A stretch of 64,000 bases of DNA from Hymenobacter jejuensis (GTDB taxonomy: Bacteria; Bacteroidota; Bacteroidia; Cytophagales; Hymenobacteraceae). The notes under the pieces are model-generated. The model searched no databases. It was not told where the DNA came from and was given only the letters and a program-made list of their open reading frames with translations. The translations under genes were made by a program, and so were the position numbers. The stretch covers positions 4,030,001 to 4,094,000 of the forward strand of contig NZ_CP040896.1 in the NCBI RefSeq assembly GCF_006337165.1. The letters are read 5' to 3'. Shown here piece by piece: positions 25,381 to 34,444 of this stretch; positions within the stretch are counted from its first letter, which is position 1; each line of letters begins with the position of its first letter.

Positions 25381-27150
25381 ATGAAAAAGTTTCCAAAATT
25401 CTATCTGCTGCTTCTGTCGGGGGGGCTTGCACTGACGCAAACCAGCTGCAACGACTTGCTGGATCTCAAGCCCCTGGATGCGATTACCGATGTCTCGTAC
25501 TGGCAAACTCCGAATGACTTTCTGCTGGCGGCCAATGCTTTCTACACCTACGAGCGCAACTTCGGGGAGGTCGCCTACGATGTTGTACCCAATACCACGA
25601 CGGTAAACTACCACGCCGACTTCAACGCAGACATTGGTTTCACCGGGGTCGCCAATACAACGAACAACTACAGCCGTGGGCTAAACACGATACCGGTTAC
25701 GGACAACAACTACAACACGGCCTACTCCCGGATTCGCAACATCAACTACATGCTGGGCAAAGCCGGTGCTTTCGCAACCCCCGCCGCGATCAAGCAGTAC
25801 GTTGCCGAAGCCAAGTTTTTCCGGGCCTATGTGTACTTCGATTTGCTGCAGTTCTACGGCGGCGTGCCGATCGTTGACAAAACGCTGGAACCCGGTGCCC
25901 CGGAGCTGCAGCTGCCCCGCAACTCGCGCGACGAAGTGGTGGATTTTATTATCCGCGACCTGACCGAGGCGCTGCCCGACGTGCCCACGAAAGGAGCGCA
26001 GGCCACCACGGATGTGGGGCGCGTAAACAAGGAGGTAGTGCAGGCCTTCTTAGGACGGGTAACCTTGTACGAAGGCACCTGGCAGAAATTCCGCGGTAAC
26101 GCGAGCCGGGCCACGACGTTGCTCGATCAGTCGTCAGCGGCCAGTAACGCCGTGATTACCAGCGGGGGATTCAGCCTGTTTGCCCCTGCCGTGCTCGGCG
26201 ACTCGGCACAGAAATACATGTTCATTCTGGAAAACGAGAAATCGAACCCCGCCAGCTTGACCAAGTCAGCCAACAACGAGTACGTGCTGGCCAACCGCTA
26301 CAACTTCACCCAGCGGCAAATCCGCAATAACATCTCGCGGCAGGCGAACAACATTATTCCGACGCGAAACTTCGCGAATCTCTACCTCTCCAAAGACGGC
26401 TTGCCCATCGAGAAGTCGCCGCTTTTCCAGGGATACGCCACGATGAAGTCGGAGTACCTCAACCGGGACAACCGCATGCGCTACAGCCTGAAAGTGCCGG
26501 GCCGCGCGTACTGGTTTGGCATCAATAACCCACGGGTAGACTGGACCGGCGGCCCCGCCGACTTGAAGACGGCGAACACAGTTTCCTTTAATCCAACCAT
26601 CAACAGCTCAACGGGTTATGCTAATCAAAAATGGATTTCGGAGCGCGCTGTTGCCGACAACGAAGAGGGCTATGACTACCCCGTCATCCGCTACGCGGAG
26701 GTGTTGTTGAACTATGCCGAGGCCGTTTACGAGAGCAAAGGCAGTATCAGCGATGCCGACCTAGACAAGTCGCTGAACTTGGTGCGCCAGCGCGTCAATA
26801 AGACGATGCCCAAGCTGAGCAACGCTTTCGTGTCGACCAATGGGCTGGACATGCAGACGGAAATCCGCCGCGAACGGACCATCGAACTGTACATGGAAGG
26901 CTTTCGGTTTGATGACTTAAAGCGTTGGAACACAGCTGAGACGGTGCTGAAACAACCGTTGTTGGGCATCAAATGGACGGGCACTGAATACCAGACTACG
27001 TGGGCCGTGAAGGCTTCGACGCCCAAAACGGCAAACGGAGAGTTGATTGTGGATGCCACGCGCTCTTTCGGTACCAAGAACTACCTGCTGCCTATTCCGT
27101 CGCAGCAGATTCAGTTGAACCCCAACCTGCAGCAAACGACAGGCTGGTAA
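25381..27150 (+). CDS. SusD/RagB-family lipoprotein (system 3)
   Basis: 589 residues, lipoprotein signal (GLALTQTSC, Cys23). Surface lid and glycan-binding partner of SusC3. SusD blocks: AEAKFFRAYVYFDLLQFYGGVPIVD, VIRYAEVLLNYAEAVYE, RRERTIELYMEGFRFDDLKRW and the C-terminal LLPIPSQQIQLNPNLQQTTGW. Strongly similar to SusD2. A long hairpin (27159-27194) stands between it and the first enzyme gene. Confidence 0.95.
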   Translation: MKKFPKFYLLLLSGGLALTQTSCNDLLDLKPLDAITDVSYWQTPNDFLLAANAFYTYERNFGEVAYDVVPNTTTVNYHADFNADIGFTGVANTTNNYSRGLNTIPVTDNNYNTAYSRIRNINYMLGKAGAFATPAAIKQYVAEAKFFRAYVYFDLLQFYGGVPIVDKTLEPGAPELQLPRNSRDEVVDFIIRDLTEALPDVPTKGAQATTDVGRVNKEVVQAFLGRVTLYEGTWQKFRGNASRATTLLDQSSAASNAVITSGGFSLFAPAVLGDSAQKYMFILENEKSNPASLTKSANNEYVLANRYNFTQRQIRNNISRQANNIIPTRNFANLYLSKDGLPIEKSPLFQGYATMKSEYLNRDNRMRYSLKVPGRAYWFGINNPRVDWTGGPADLKTANTVSFNPTINSSTGYANQKWISERAVADNEEGYDYPVIRYAEVLLNYAEAVYESKGSISDADLDKSLNLVRQRVNKTMPKLSNAFVSTNGLDMQTEIRRERTIELYMEGFRFDDLKRWNTAETVLKQPLLGIKWTGTEYQTTWAVKASTPKTANGELIVDATRSFGTKNYLLPIPSQQIQLNPNLQQTTGW

Positions 27151-27158
27151 GTGAGGGA

Positions 27159-27194
27159 GCAGGCATTTCCAGAAGTGACCCTGGAAGTGCCTGC
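27159..27194 (+). other. Long hairpin between susD3 and the first GH97 gene
   Basis: GCAGGCATTTCCAG, loop AAGTGACC, CTGGAAGTGCCTGC: a 14-bp stem with a single G-U pair, starting 9 bp after the susD3 stop. There is no T-run, so it is more likely an mRNA processing or stability structure than a classical terminator. Its position matches that of the true terminator after susD1. Confidence 0.65.
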
Positions 27195-27308
27195 CCTTAA
27201 GCGATTCAGGCCCGCAGTTGTCTTACCCCCTGGTAGAGGCTCGCTGGGCAAGCACTGGCTGGTGAGCGCCTCGCTGGCTGGCAACTCTTTTCGCGCTACG
27301 TGCTTTTT

Positions 27309-29222
27309 ATGACCAGAAGGATAGCTGAGGTTAAATGCCTTGTAATCAATATAATACTGTTTATAAGCAGCGGCTTGACTTACGGTCAGGCAGCTGTTCT
27401 GCCCGCCACGCAATTGCTGTCACCTGATGGAAAAGTGATGGTGACGGTGTACCAAAAGGAAACGGCGCCGGGCAAGCGTCACCTGTATTACCACGTCGAA
27501 TTTCGCAAGCAGCCCGTGGTGCTGGAGTCGGGGCTGGACATTCAGATCGACAACCACGTGTTTGAGCACGCCATGGCGTTGCCGGTTGATCGCCACTCCG
27601 ACTGGTCGGAAAACCTAATTCTGACCAACAAGCTGACTATCAGCCACGACACGGTGTGGCAGCCATCCTACGGCGAGCGCAGCCAGGTTCGGGACCACTA
27701 CAACCAACTGGACATCCAGCTGGCAAAAGACGACAATCCCGACTACCGGGTGAGCCTGCAGGTGCGGGCCTACAACGAGGGCATCGCCTTTCGGTATTTC
27801 TTTCCCGAGCATCCCAAAGGTATCTACTACCGTGTGATGGCGGAAAACGACGAGTTTACCTTACCGGCCGACACGAAGGCGTACTACACGGCCTGGGCCC
27901 AAGGCAAGTACGAGGCACTTCCGCTCCGTAACTGGCCCGAGCCCAGCGAACGGCCGCTGACGCTAGCGCTGCCCAATGGCCTCTACGCCAGCCTGCTGGA
28001 AGCCGGCCTGACGGACTATGCCATGACCAAGTTCAAGCTGAGCCCGACCAAGCCCAACACCGTCGTTACGAGCATGTACGAAAGCGTGGACCTGATCTCG
28101 CCGGTGGCCACGCCCTGGCGAGCCATCCTGATCGGGGAGAAGCCCGGCGATTTGCTGGAGCACAACGACCTGGTGCTCAACCTCAACCTGCCCACGAAGC
28201 TCAAAGATGCTTCTTGGATTAAGCCGGGGAAGATCATCCGGGAAATGACTTTGACCACGCAGGGAGCGAAAGACGCCATTGACTTTGCCGCCACGCGCGG
28301 CTTGCAGTACATCCTCTTCGACTGGAAGTGGTACGGCCCGGCCTTCAGCTTTTCTTCCGACGTGACCAAAGTTGTAGCGCCCATCGACATGCCCGCCGTG
28401 ATTCAGTACGGCCAGGAAAAAGGCATTGGCGTGTGGCTCTACGTGAACCAGCAGGGCTTGCTGGCGCAGATGCGCGAATTGGCCCCGCTCTACAAAAAAT
28501 GGGGCGTGAAGGGGGTTAAGTTTGGCTTTGTGCAGGTGGGCTCGCACCGTTGGACGACCTGGCTTACGGAAGCCGTGCAGGTGGCCATGGACAACGAGCT
28601 GATGGTCAACATTCACGATGAGTACCGCCCCACGGGCACCAGCCGTACCTACCCGAATGTGATGACCCAGGAAGGAATTCGCGGCAACGAGGAATTTCCC
28701 GATGCCACCCACAACACCGTGCTGCCGTTTACCCGCTTCCTCGCCGGCGCCGGCGACTACACCATCTGCTACTACGACAAGCGCCTCAAGACCACCCATG
28801 CCCATCAGCTCGCATTGGCGGCGGTGTATTACAGCCCAATTCAAACGCTGTTTTGGTACGACAAGCCCAGCGCCTACCAGGGCGAGCCGGAAGTGGAGTT
28901 CTTCGAAAAAGTGCCCACCACCTGGGACGAGACCAAAGTCGTGCAGGGCGAAATCGGGCAGTACGTAACCGTGGCCCGGCGCAAAGGCCAGGATTGGTTT
29001 GTGGGCACCATCACCAACAACGACAGCCGCACGCTAAAACTGCCCCTTAATTTCCTGCCCAAAGGCCAAGCCTACACCGCCTCTATCTACGCCGATGACC
29101 CCACCCAAACGACGCGTACCAAGGTGAGCATCATGCGCAAGAAAGTAAAAGCTGACCAGACGCTGGACGTAAAGCTGCTGCCCTCGGGTGGGCAAGCTAT
29201 CTGGCTGACTCCCACGAAGTAG
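27309..29222 (+). CDS. GH97-family glycosidase, first of a tandem pair
   Basis: About 637 residues with a signal peptide (VINIILFISSGLTYG). GH97 enzymes are calcium-dependent exo-glycosidases (alpha-glucosidase, alpha-galactosidase, beta-L-arabinopyranosidase). Family architecture is complete: N-terminal beta-sandwich, barrel (FAATRGLQYILFDWKWYGPA, IQYGQEKGIGVWLYVNQQG, NIHDEYRPTGTSRTYPNVMTQEGIRGNEEF, LPFTRFLAGAGDYTICYY) and a C-terminal beta-domain. At the strand where retaining members carry an Asp nucleophile (motif like VKxDF), this protein reads VKFGFVQVG (about 402-410), so it belongs to a less known subgroup. ATG at 27309 is preferred to the in-frame GTG three codons earlier. Substrate unresolved. 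Confidence 0.9.
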   Translation: MTRRIAEVKCLVINIILFISSGLTYGQAAVLPATQLLSPDGKVMVTVYQKETAPGKRHLYYHVEFRKQPVVLESGLDIQIDNHVFEHAMALPVDRHSDWSENLILTNKLTISHDTVWQPSYGERSQVRDHYNQLDIQLAKDDNPDYRVSLQVRAYNEGIAFRYFFPEHPKGIYYRVMAENDEFTLPADTKAYYTAWAQGKYEALPLRNWPEPSERPLTLALPNGLYASLLEAGLTDYAMTKFKLSPTKPNTVVTSMYESVDLISPVATPWRAILIGEKPGDLLEHNDLVLNLNLPTKLKDASWIKPGKIIREMTLTTQGAKDAIDFAATRGLQYILFDWKWYGPAFSFSSDVTKVVAPIDMPAVIQYGQEKGIGVWLYVNQQGLLAQMRELAPLYKKWGVKGVKFGFVQVGSHRWTTWLTEAVQVAMDNELMVNIHDEYRPTGTSRTYPNVMTQEGIRGNEEFPDATHNTVLPFTRFLAGAGDYTICYYDKRLKTTHAHQLALAAVYYSPIQTLFWYDKPSAYQGEPEVEFFEKVPTTWDETKVVQGEIGQYVTVARRKGQDWFVGTITNNDSRTLKLPLNFLPKGQAYTASIYADDPTQTTRTKVSIMRKKVKADQTLDVKLLPSGGQAIWLTPTK

Positions 29223-29238
29223 CACAACCGCGTACCCT

Positions 29239-31071
29239 ATGAAAGCCTGCGTTCTCTTCTTGCATTTCCTATTGTTGACCCTAGCCCTGACCACGCAGGC
29301 CCGGGAGAAGAAATCCTATTTGATTTCTTCTCCGGATAAGAAAACCCGGCTGGAAATCGCCGTGGATGCGCAGGGCAACTTGCAGTACCGGGCAAGCTAC
29401 GGCGGGCAGCAACTAGTTGCTTGGTCCCGTCTCGGCTTTGACCTTAACGGGCGCGCAGTCGGTACCAATGCCGCCGTGCAGAATGCGGCGCAAAAGCCTG
29501 TCAATGACTCATTTACATGGGCGTGGGGCGAGAATGACCACATCGAGAATCGATACCAGGAAATCAACCTGGCCTTGCAGTCGGCAGGGCTGAGCTTGCA
29601 GTTGCTGGCCCGCGTATACGACGGGAGCGTGGCTTTTCGCTACGTGCTGCCAGCGCAAGCGGGCGTTGACAATGCCGTGATGGCGAAAGAGAATACCGAA
29701 TTCAATTTCACCGATTCCTACACCGTTTACCAATATCATCACGAGTCGGTGTTTACTCCTACTCGCCTCGATTCCCTAGCAACTACCTGCGACTTTCCGG
29801 CTACGCTCACCAATGGCAAATATTACCTGAGCGTAGGGGAGGCGGCCAACGACAATTTTACCAAGGCGGAACTGAGAAAGGGCACCACTCCCAGCAGCCT
29901 GGCCGTAGCCTTCGCCCGCGATACTGCCGTTCGGGTAGCGTTGCCGTTTCAGACGCCTTGGCGCACGATCAGCTTTGCCCGCACGGCCATCGGTCTGCAC
30001 CAGTACAGCGAATTGAATTTGAAGCTGAACCCACCCGCCAATAGTACACCAGCCGGCCTGAAACCCGGCAAAGTCATCCGCGCCCAGCTCAACACCCAAA
30101 GCGGCCTCGACTGCATTGATTTTGCCGCGCGCAATAACTTTCAGTATATCCTCTTCGACGCGGGCTGGTACGGGCCGGAGCGAGCCCTGAGCTCGGACCC
30201 GGCCGTGCCCATACCGGCCATTGACCTGCCGAAGGTGATTCAGTACGGCAGGGAAAAAGGCATTGGCATTGTCCTGTACGTCAATTACATCGGTCTTCAA
30301 AATCACCTTGATAGCATCCTGCCGCTATACAGGCAGTGGGGCATCAGCGGGCTCAAGTTTGGGTTTGTAGATGGCTTCTCCCAAAACGGCCTTACCTGGC
30401 TGGCCATGGCCATCAGGAAGGTGAACGAAGCGGGGCTGTTTCTCAACATCCACGACAACTACAAGCCGACGGGCTTGAGCCGCACGTACCCCGCCTTGTT
30501 CACGCAGGAGGGCATTCGGGGCGACGAAAACAGCCCCGATGCCTTTCACACCACTACGCTGCCGTTTACCCGTTTCCTGGCCGGGCCGGCTGATTTTACC
30601 TTCTGCTATCCCAATTCGAAGAACAGCTACAGCAAAAACCTGAAGGTGAGCATGGGCCAGCAGCTCGCCCTCACGGTGGTGTATTTCAGTCCCTTGCAAG
30701 CCATTTTCTGGTACGGCCGTCCCACTGAGTACACCAACGACGCAGAGATTGAATTTTTCAAGTACGTGCCCACCGTCTGGAACGAGACCCATTACCTCGC
30801 CGGGGAGATCGGCCAAAACATCAGCGTGGCCCGGCGCCACGGCCAAACTTGGTTTGTAGGCAACGCCGCCGGACCACAGGCGTGGCAAAGCCGAATTAAG
30901 CTCGATTTTCTGCAAAAAGGCCAGCCCTACACGGCCACCGTGTACGAAGACGACGGCCAAGGCAGCATTGCCAAAAGAACGCTGGCAGTTAAAAAAGGAG
31001 ATGCCCTGGCCTTCGACCTTAAGGCCAAGGGTGGGCAGGCCATCATACTTGAAGTAACGGAGCACAAATAA
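29239..31071 (+). CDS. GH97-family glycosidase, second of a tandem pair
   Basis: 610 residues with a signal peptide (LHFLLLTLALTTQA). Paralogue of the preceding gene, 16 bp after it. Same barrel landmarks: FAARNNFQYILFDAGWYGPE, IQYGREKGIGIVLYVNYIG, NIHDNYKPTGLSRTYPALFTQEGIRGDEN, LPFTRFLAGPADFTFCYP. It too lacks the Asp-nucleophile motif of retaining GH97 (LKFGFVDGFSQ, about 371-381), although an Asp stands three residues further on. The two paralogues probably attack different linkages or positions of the same glycan. The stop overlaps the start of the next gene (TAATG), so they are translationally coupled. Confidence 0.9.
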   Translation: MKACVLFLHFLLLTLALTTQAREKKSYLISSPDKKTRLEIAVDAQGNLQYRASYGGQQLVAWSRLGFDLNGRAVGTNAAVQNAAQKPVNDSFTWAWGENDHIENRYQEINLALQSAGLSLQLLARVYDGSVAFRYVLPAQAGVDNAVMAKENTEFNFTDSYTVYQYHHESVFTPTRLDSLATTCDFPATLTNGKYYLSVGEAANDNFTKAELRKGTTPSSLAVAFARDTAVRVALPFQTPWRTISFARTAIGLHQYSELNLKLNPPANSTPAGLKPGKVIRAQLNTQSGLDCIDFAARNNFQYILFDAGWYGPERALSSDPAVPIPAIDLPKVIQYGREKGIGIVLYVNYIGLQNHLDSILPLYRQWGISGLKFGFVDGFSQNGLTWLAMAIRKVNEAGLFLNIHDNYKPTGLSRTYPALFTQEGIRGDENSPDAFHTTTLPFTRFLAGPADFTFCYPNSKNSYSKNLKVSMGQQLALTVVYFSPLQAIFWYGRPTEYTNDAEIEFFKYVPTVWNETHYLAGEIGQNISVARRHGQTWFVGNAAGPQAWQSRIKLDFLQKGQPYTATVYEDDGQGSIAKRTLAVKKGDALAFDLKAKGGQAIILEVTEHK

Positions 31072-33107
31072 TGCACACCTCAATGAAGACTAGTGCTGGA
31101 ATAGCCTTTCTGTTTAAATTATTGATAATGAGTACGTTATCAATAGGACAGGGCTTTGTGCATCCGGGTTTGCTGCACAGCCAAGAAGACCTGGACCGCA
31201 TGAGGCGCGCCATTGCGGCGAAGCAGGAACCCATTTATGCCGGCTACGAGGTGTTTCGGCAAAATCCTGCTTCTCAGGCCACTTACGCCATGCAGGGGCC
31301 CCTGGCAATGGTTGGCCGCAACCCTACTGTTGGCCAGGGTACCTACGACTCGGACGCCAACGCTGCCCACCAAAACGCCCTGATGTGGTGCCTGACGGGC
31401 GAGCGGGCGTACGCGGAGAAAGCCAAGGCGCTGGTCAACGCCTGGTCGGGCACGCTCACCAGCATCACGGGCCGTGACGCCGTGCTCATGGCGGGCCTGG
31501 GGCCGTTCAAGATGGTGCAGGCCGCTGAACTGCTTCGCTATTCGAACGCGGGTTGGTCGGAAGCGGACATTCAAAAAACGGAGCGCCACTTCAAGGAAGT
31601 CATCTACCCGGTGCTGCGGGAATACGCGCCCTTTGCGAACGGCAACTGGGACGCGGCGGCGGTGAAAACTGTGCTGGCCATCAGCATTTTCTGTAACGAC
31701 CGGCCGATGTTCGAGGATGCGCTGCGCTACTACGTGAACGGTTGGGGCGATGGCCGGCTGACGAACTACATCATCAACGAAACCGGGCAGGGCCAGGAAA
31801 GTGGCCGCGACCAAGGCCACGCCCAGCTCGGCATTGGCATGTTGGCCGAGTGCAGCGAAATGGCTTGGCATCAAGGCCTTGATCTCTACAGCTACGCCGA
31901 TAACCGGCTGCTGCGCGGCTTTGAATACGCCGCCAAATACAACTTGGGCTACGACGAGGTGCCCTTCGTGACCACCCTGGACCGTACGGGCAAATACTAT
32001 CACCAGCGCGTTTCCGCCATTACCCGCGGGCAGCTGCGGCCCTTGTACGAGCAAGTTTACAACCATTACGTGCACCGTCGGGGCCTCTCGGCCCCATTTA
32101 CTCAGCAGGCTGCCGAAAAGCTACGCCCGGAAGGACCCGGCAAGCCCGGAGCCGACCACCCCGGCTACGGCACACTCTTCTACACCCGGCCGGCGGAAAA
32201 AGCCAGTGCAGCGACCACAAAGCCGTCGGCACCGGGCGGCTTGGTAGCCAAAGGGCAACCTTCGGGGGTAACCCTGACCTGGGTGGCCGCCGTGGGCGCT
32301 ACCGGCTACACCGTAAAGCGGGCCACCCAAAAGGGAGGGCCTTATGCCGTTGTCGCGCAGCGTGTTGTCGCGCCCGTTTATACGGACAAGACAACCCAAC
32401 CCGGCGCGATCTACTACTACACCGTCACGGCCAGTAACAGCTTGGGGGACAGCCCCAATGCCTATGAAGTTGGCAGCAGTGCCGGCTTGCCGGCGCCGTG
32501 GAAGCAACAGGATGTAGGATTGGTAAAAGTAGCCGGCTCGGCCTACTACGACGGAGATCAGTTCCGGCTCGAAGGCGCCGGAAGTTGCATTGATAGCACC
32601 AGCGACCAATTTCAGTTTGCCTACGTGCCACTGAAGGGCGACGGGGTTATCGTTGCTCGGTTTGTGCCGCAGGTGAGCTCGCAGTTTTCCCAGTTGGGGC
32701 TGATGATGCGGGAAGGCCTGACACCCGGTGCGCGCCACGCTTCGCTGTTGCTGGCGCCGCAGAAAACCGGCGAGATTGAAATGCCGAGCTGGGCCATCCG
32801 CCTTGTCACGCGGGATGCGGATGCGGGGCTAACCCAGGTACGAAACACCAGCGCGCCGCTCGCCGAGCCGGTGGTGACCTTTGGCCGTCTCGTGAGCTAT
32901 TACTGGCTGCGCCTGGAGCGCAAAGGCAATACGATATCCGGCGCGATCTCGCCCGATGGCCAGACCTGGACGCCGGTAGGAAGCGTGGTCACGGCCCTCA
33001 AAAAAGATCTGTACGTGGGCCTGCCTGCCTGTTCCCGCCTGACTACCGTGAGCACGACCGTACGCTTCGATCATGTTTCAGTAACGGGCTGGAAGTCAAG
33101 TATATAA
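31071..33107 (+). CDS. PL38-like (alginate-lyase family) polysaccharide lyase with FnIII and concanavalin-like C-terminal domains
   Basis: 678 residues. The catalytic part (about 25-375) belongs to the alginate-lyase superfamily (alpha/alpha toroid) in the form now grouped as PL38, whose studied members cut glucuronan or alginate by beta-elimination. Landmarks: HPGLLHSQEDLDRMR, NALMWCLTGERAYAEKA, GNWDAAAVKTVLAI, GQGQESGRDQGHAQLGIG (Arg and His of the active cleft) and EYAAKYNLGYD. A fibronectin type III-like domain follows (about 385-465), then a DUF1349-type concanavalin-like domain (about 480-675, FQFAYVPLKGDGVIVARFVPQ, LGLMMREGL). Signal peptide is short. A second copy of the catalytic part is at 56516-60784. 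The product would supply unsaturated oligosaccharides to the GH88 encoded next. Confidence 0.88.
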   Translation: MHTSMKTSAGIAFLFKLLIMSTLSIGQGFVHPGLLHSQEDLDRMRRAIAAKQEPIYAGYEVFRQNPASQATYAMQGPLAMVGRNPTVGQGTYDSDANAAHQNALMWCLTGERAYAEKAKALVNAWSGTLTSITGRDAVLMAGLGPFKMVQAAELLRYSNAGWSEADIQKTERHFKEVIYPVLREYAPFANGNWDAAAVKTVLAISIFCNDRPMFEDALRYYVNGWGDGRLTNYIINETGQGQESGRDQGHAQLGIGMLAECSEMAWHQGLDLYSYADNRLLRGFEYAAKYNLGYDEVPFVTTLDRTGKYYHQRVSAITRGQLRPLYEQVYNHYVHRRGLSAPFTQQAAEKLRPEGPGKPGADHPGYGTLFYTRPAEKASAATTKPSAPGGLVAKGQPSGVTLTWVAAVGATGYTVKRATQKGGPYAVVAQRVVAPVYTDKTTQPGAIYYYTVTASNSLGDSPNAYEVGSSAGLPAPWKQQDVGLVKVAGSAYYDGDQFRLEGAGSCIDSTSDQFQFAYVPLKGDGVIVARFVPQVSSQFSQLGLMMREGLTPGARHASLLLAPQKTGEIEMPSWAIRLVTRDADAGLTQVRNTSAPLAEPVVTFGRLVSYYWLRLERKGNTISGAISPDGQTWTPVGSVVTALKKDLYVGLPACSRLTTVSTTVRFDHVSVTGWKSSI

Positions 33108-33129
33108 AATTGAGGCTGTTGCCCTTCCT

Positions 33130-33149
33130 AAGTGGGTAAGTACCCCCTT
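33130..33149 (+). other. Small hairpin between the PL38-like and GH88 genes
   Basis: GGGTA-AG-TACCC, flanked by AAG and CTT, followed by an AT-rich stretch with a TTCAATTGAA palindrome (33148-33157). It may process or partly terminate the transcript. Tentative. Confidence 0.25.
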
Positions 33150-33182
33150 CAATTGAAAGAATAGTAGTTCAAATTCCGCATT

Positions 33183-34427
33183 ATGCGCTCGCTCCCCCGC
33201 TTTTTCACTTACCTGATGCCGCTGTTGTTACTCGGTGGCTTCGCCCCGAGCTGCACTCCCAAAATACCATCGGCGCAAGCATCAGATTCTGCTGCCACTG
33301 GTTTTAAGGTAGACCAGCAGCTGGCGTATTGTGCCGCCCAGGCCCGCAAAACCGTGGCGCTAACGCCGGACTATACGAAGCTGCCGCGGCGCATCGGCGC
33401 CGGCAAAAACCAGTGGGAGTATGTAGATCGGGAAGACTGGACCAGTGGCTTCTGGCCGGGCACGCTCTGGTACCTGTTCGAAAACCAGCCGACTGATTTT
33501 TGGAAGGGGAAGGCTGACACCTTCACGCGCAACCTGGCTCCCGTGCTCGACCACAAAACAGTGGACCACGACCTGGGCTTCATGTTCTACAGCAGCTACG
33601 GCAACGGATACCGCCTGACGCAGAACCCGGCGTACAAACAGGTGCTGCTGCGCGCTGCCGACTCGCTGGCCACGCTCTTCAACCCCAGGGTGGGTACCAT
33701 CCTTTCGTGGCCGCGCATGGTCAAGCAGATGAACTGGCCGCACAACACAATCATGGACAACATGATCAACCTTGAACTGCTGTTCTGGGCCAGCAAAAAC
33801 GGAGGCCGCAAAGAGTTCTACGACATGGCCGTGAGCCATGCCCGCGTGACCAGTCAACACCACTTCCGCCCTGACGGTACGAGCTACCATGTGGCCGTGT
33901 ACGACGACAAAACGGGGCAGTTCATCAAGGGCGTGACCCACCAAGGCTACAGCGACAACTCGATGTGGGCCCGGGGGCAGGCCTGGGCCATTTACGGCTT
34001 CACGATGTGCTATCGCGAAAGCAAAGAGCCGGAGTTTCTGGACCGGGCGCGCAAATCGGCCGACGTCTTTATTCAGCGGCTGCCCGAAGACCAGGTTCCT
34101 TACTGGGACTTCGACGCGCCCGATATTCCCAAAGCCCCGCGGGATGCCTCGGCGGCCGCAATCGTTGCCTCGGCTTTGCTCGAACTCTCTACGTTGATGC
34201 CCGACCAAGCCGTTGCTCAGCGCTACCGGCGGCAGGCCGAGAACATGCTTGCCTCGCTGTCGACGGCCCAGTATCAAGCCCGCGACCAAGGCCCGGCCTT
34301 TCTGCTGCACTCGACCGGCCATAAGCCTAACGGCTCGGAGATTGACGCCAGCATCAACTACGCCGACTATTACTACCTAGAAGCGTTACTGCGCTTGCAG
34401 AAACTGCAAAGAGGTAAGCCTTTGTAA
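33183..34427 (+). CDS. GH88 unsaturated glucuronyl hydrolase (lipoprotein)
   Basis: 414 residues. GH88 enzymes remove the 4,5-unsaturated uronic acid left at the non-reducing end after a lyase cut, so this gene completes the lyase chemistry of its neighbours. Family landmarks: DWTSGFWPGTLWYL, VDHDLGFMFY (about 126-135, first essential Asp), WPHNTIMDNMINLELLFWA (about 183-201, second essential Asp), GYSDNSMWARGQAWAIYGF and PYWDFDAP. Length is normal. The N-terminus is a lipoprotein signal (LLLLGGFAPSC, Cys24), so it is membrane-anchored in the periplasm or outer membrane. Confidence 0.94.
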   Translation: MRSLPRFFTYLMPLLLLGGFAPSCTPKIPSAQASDSAATGFKVDQQLAYCAAQARKTVALTPDYTKLPRRIGAGKNQWEYVDREDWTSGFWPGTLWYLFENQPTDFWKGKADTFTRNLAPVLDHKTVDHDLGFMFYSSYGNGYRLTQNPAYKQVLLRAADSLATLFNPRVGTILSWPRMVKQMNWPHNTIMDNMINLELLFWASKNGGRKEFYDMAVSHARVTSQHHFRPDGTSYHVAVYDDKTGQFIKGVTHQGYSDNSMWARGQAWAIYGFTMCYRESKEPEFLDRARKSADVFIQRLPEDQVPYWDFDAPDIPKAPRDASAAAIVASALLELSTLMPDQAVAQRYRRQAENMLASLSTAQYQARDQGPAFLLHSTGHKPNGSEIDASINYADYYYLEALLRLQKLQRGKPL

Positions 34428-34444
34428 ATCAATCAATTGTGAAG

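Noticed and set aside
27205..27220. Single ATTCAGG ahead of the first GH97 gene as another TCAGG element
   Set aside because: Only one half-site with no second unit 10 bp away.
31140..32075. 311-codon open frame on the minus strand across the PL38-like gene
   Set aside because: Antisense shadow; the sense frame carries the lyase motifs.
33148..33157. TTCAATTGAA palindrome as an operator
   Set aside because: Only 10 bp in an AT-rich gap and not repeated elsewhere in the window as far as I can see; too weak to call on its own.
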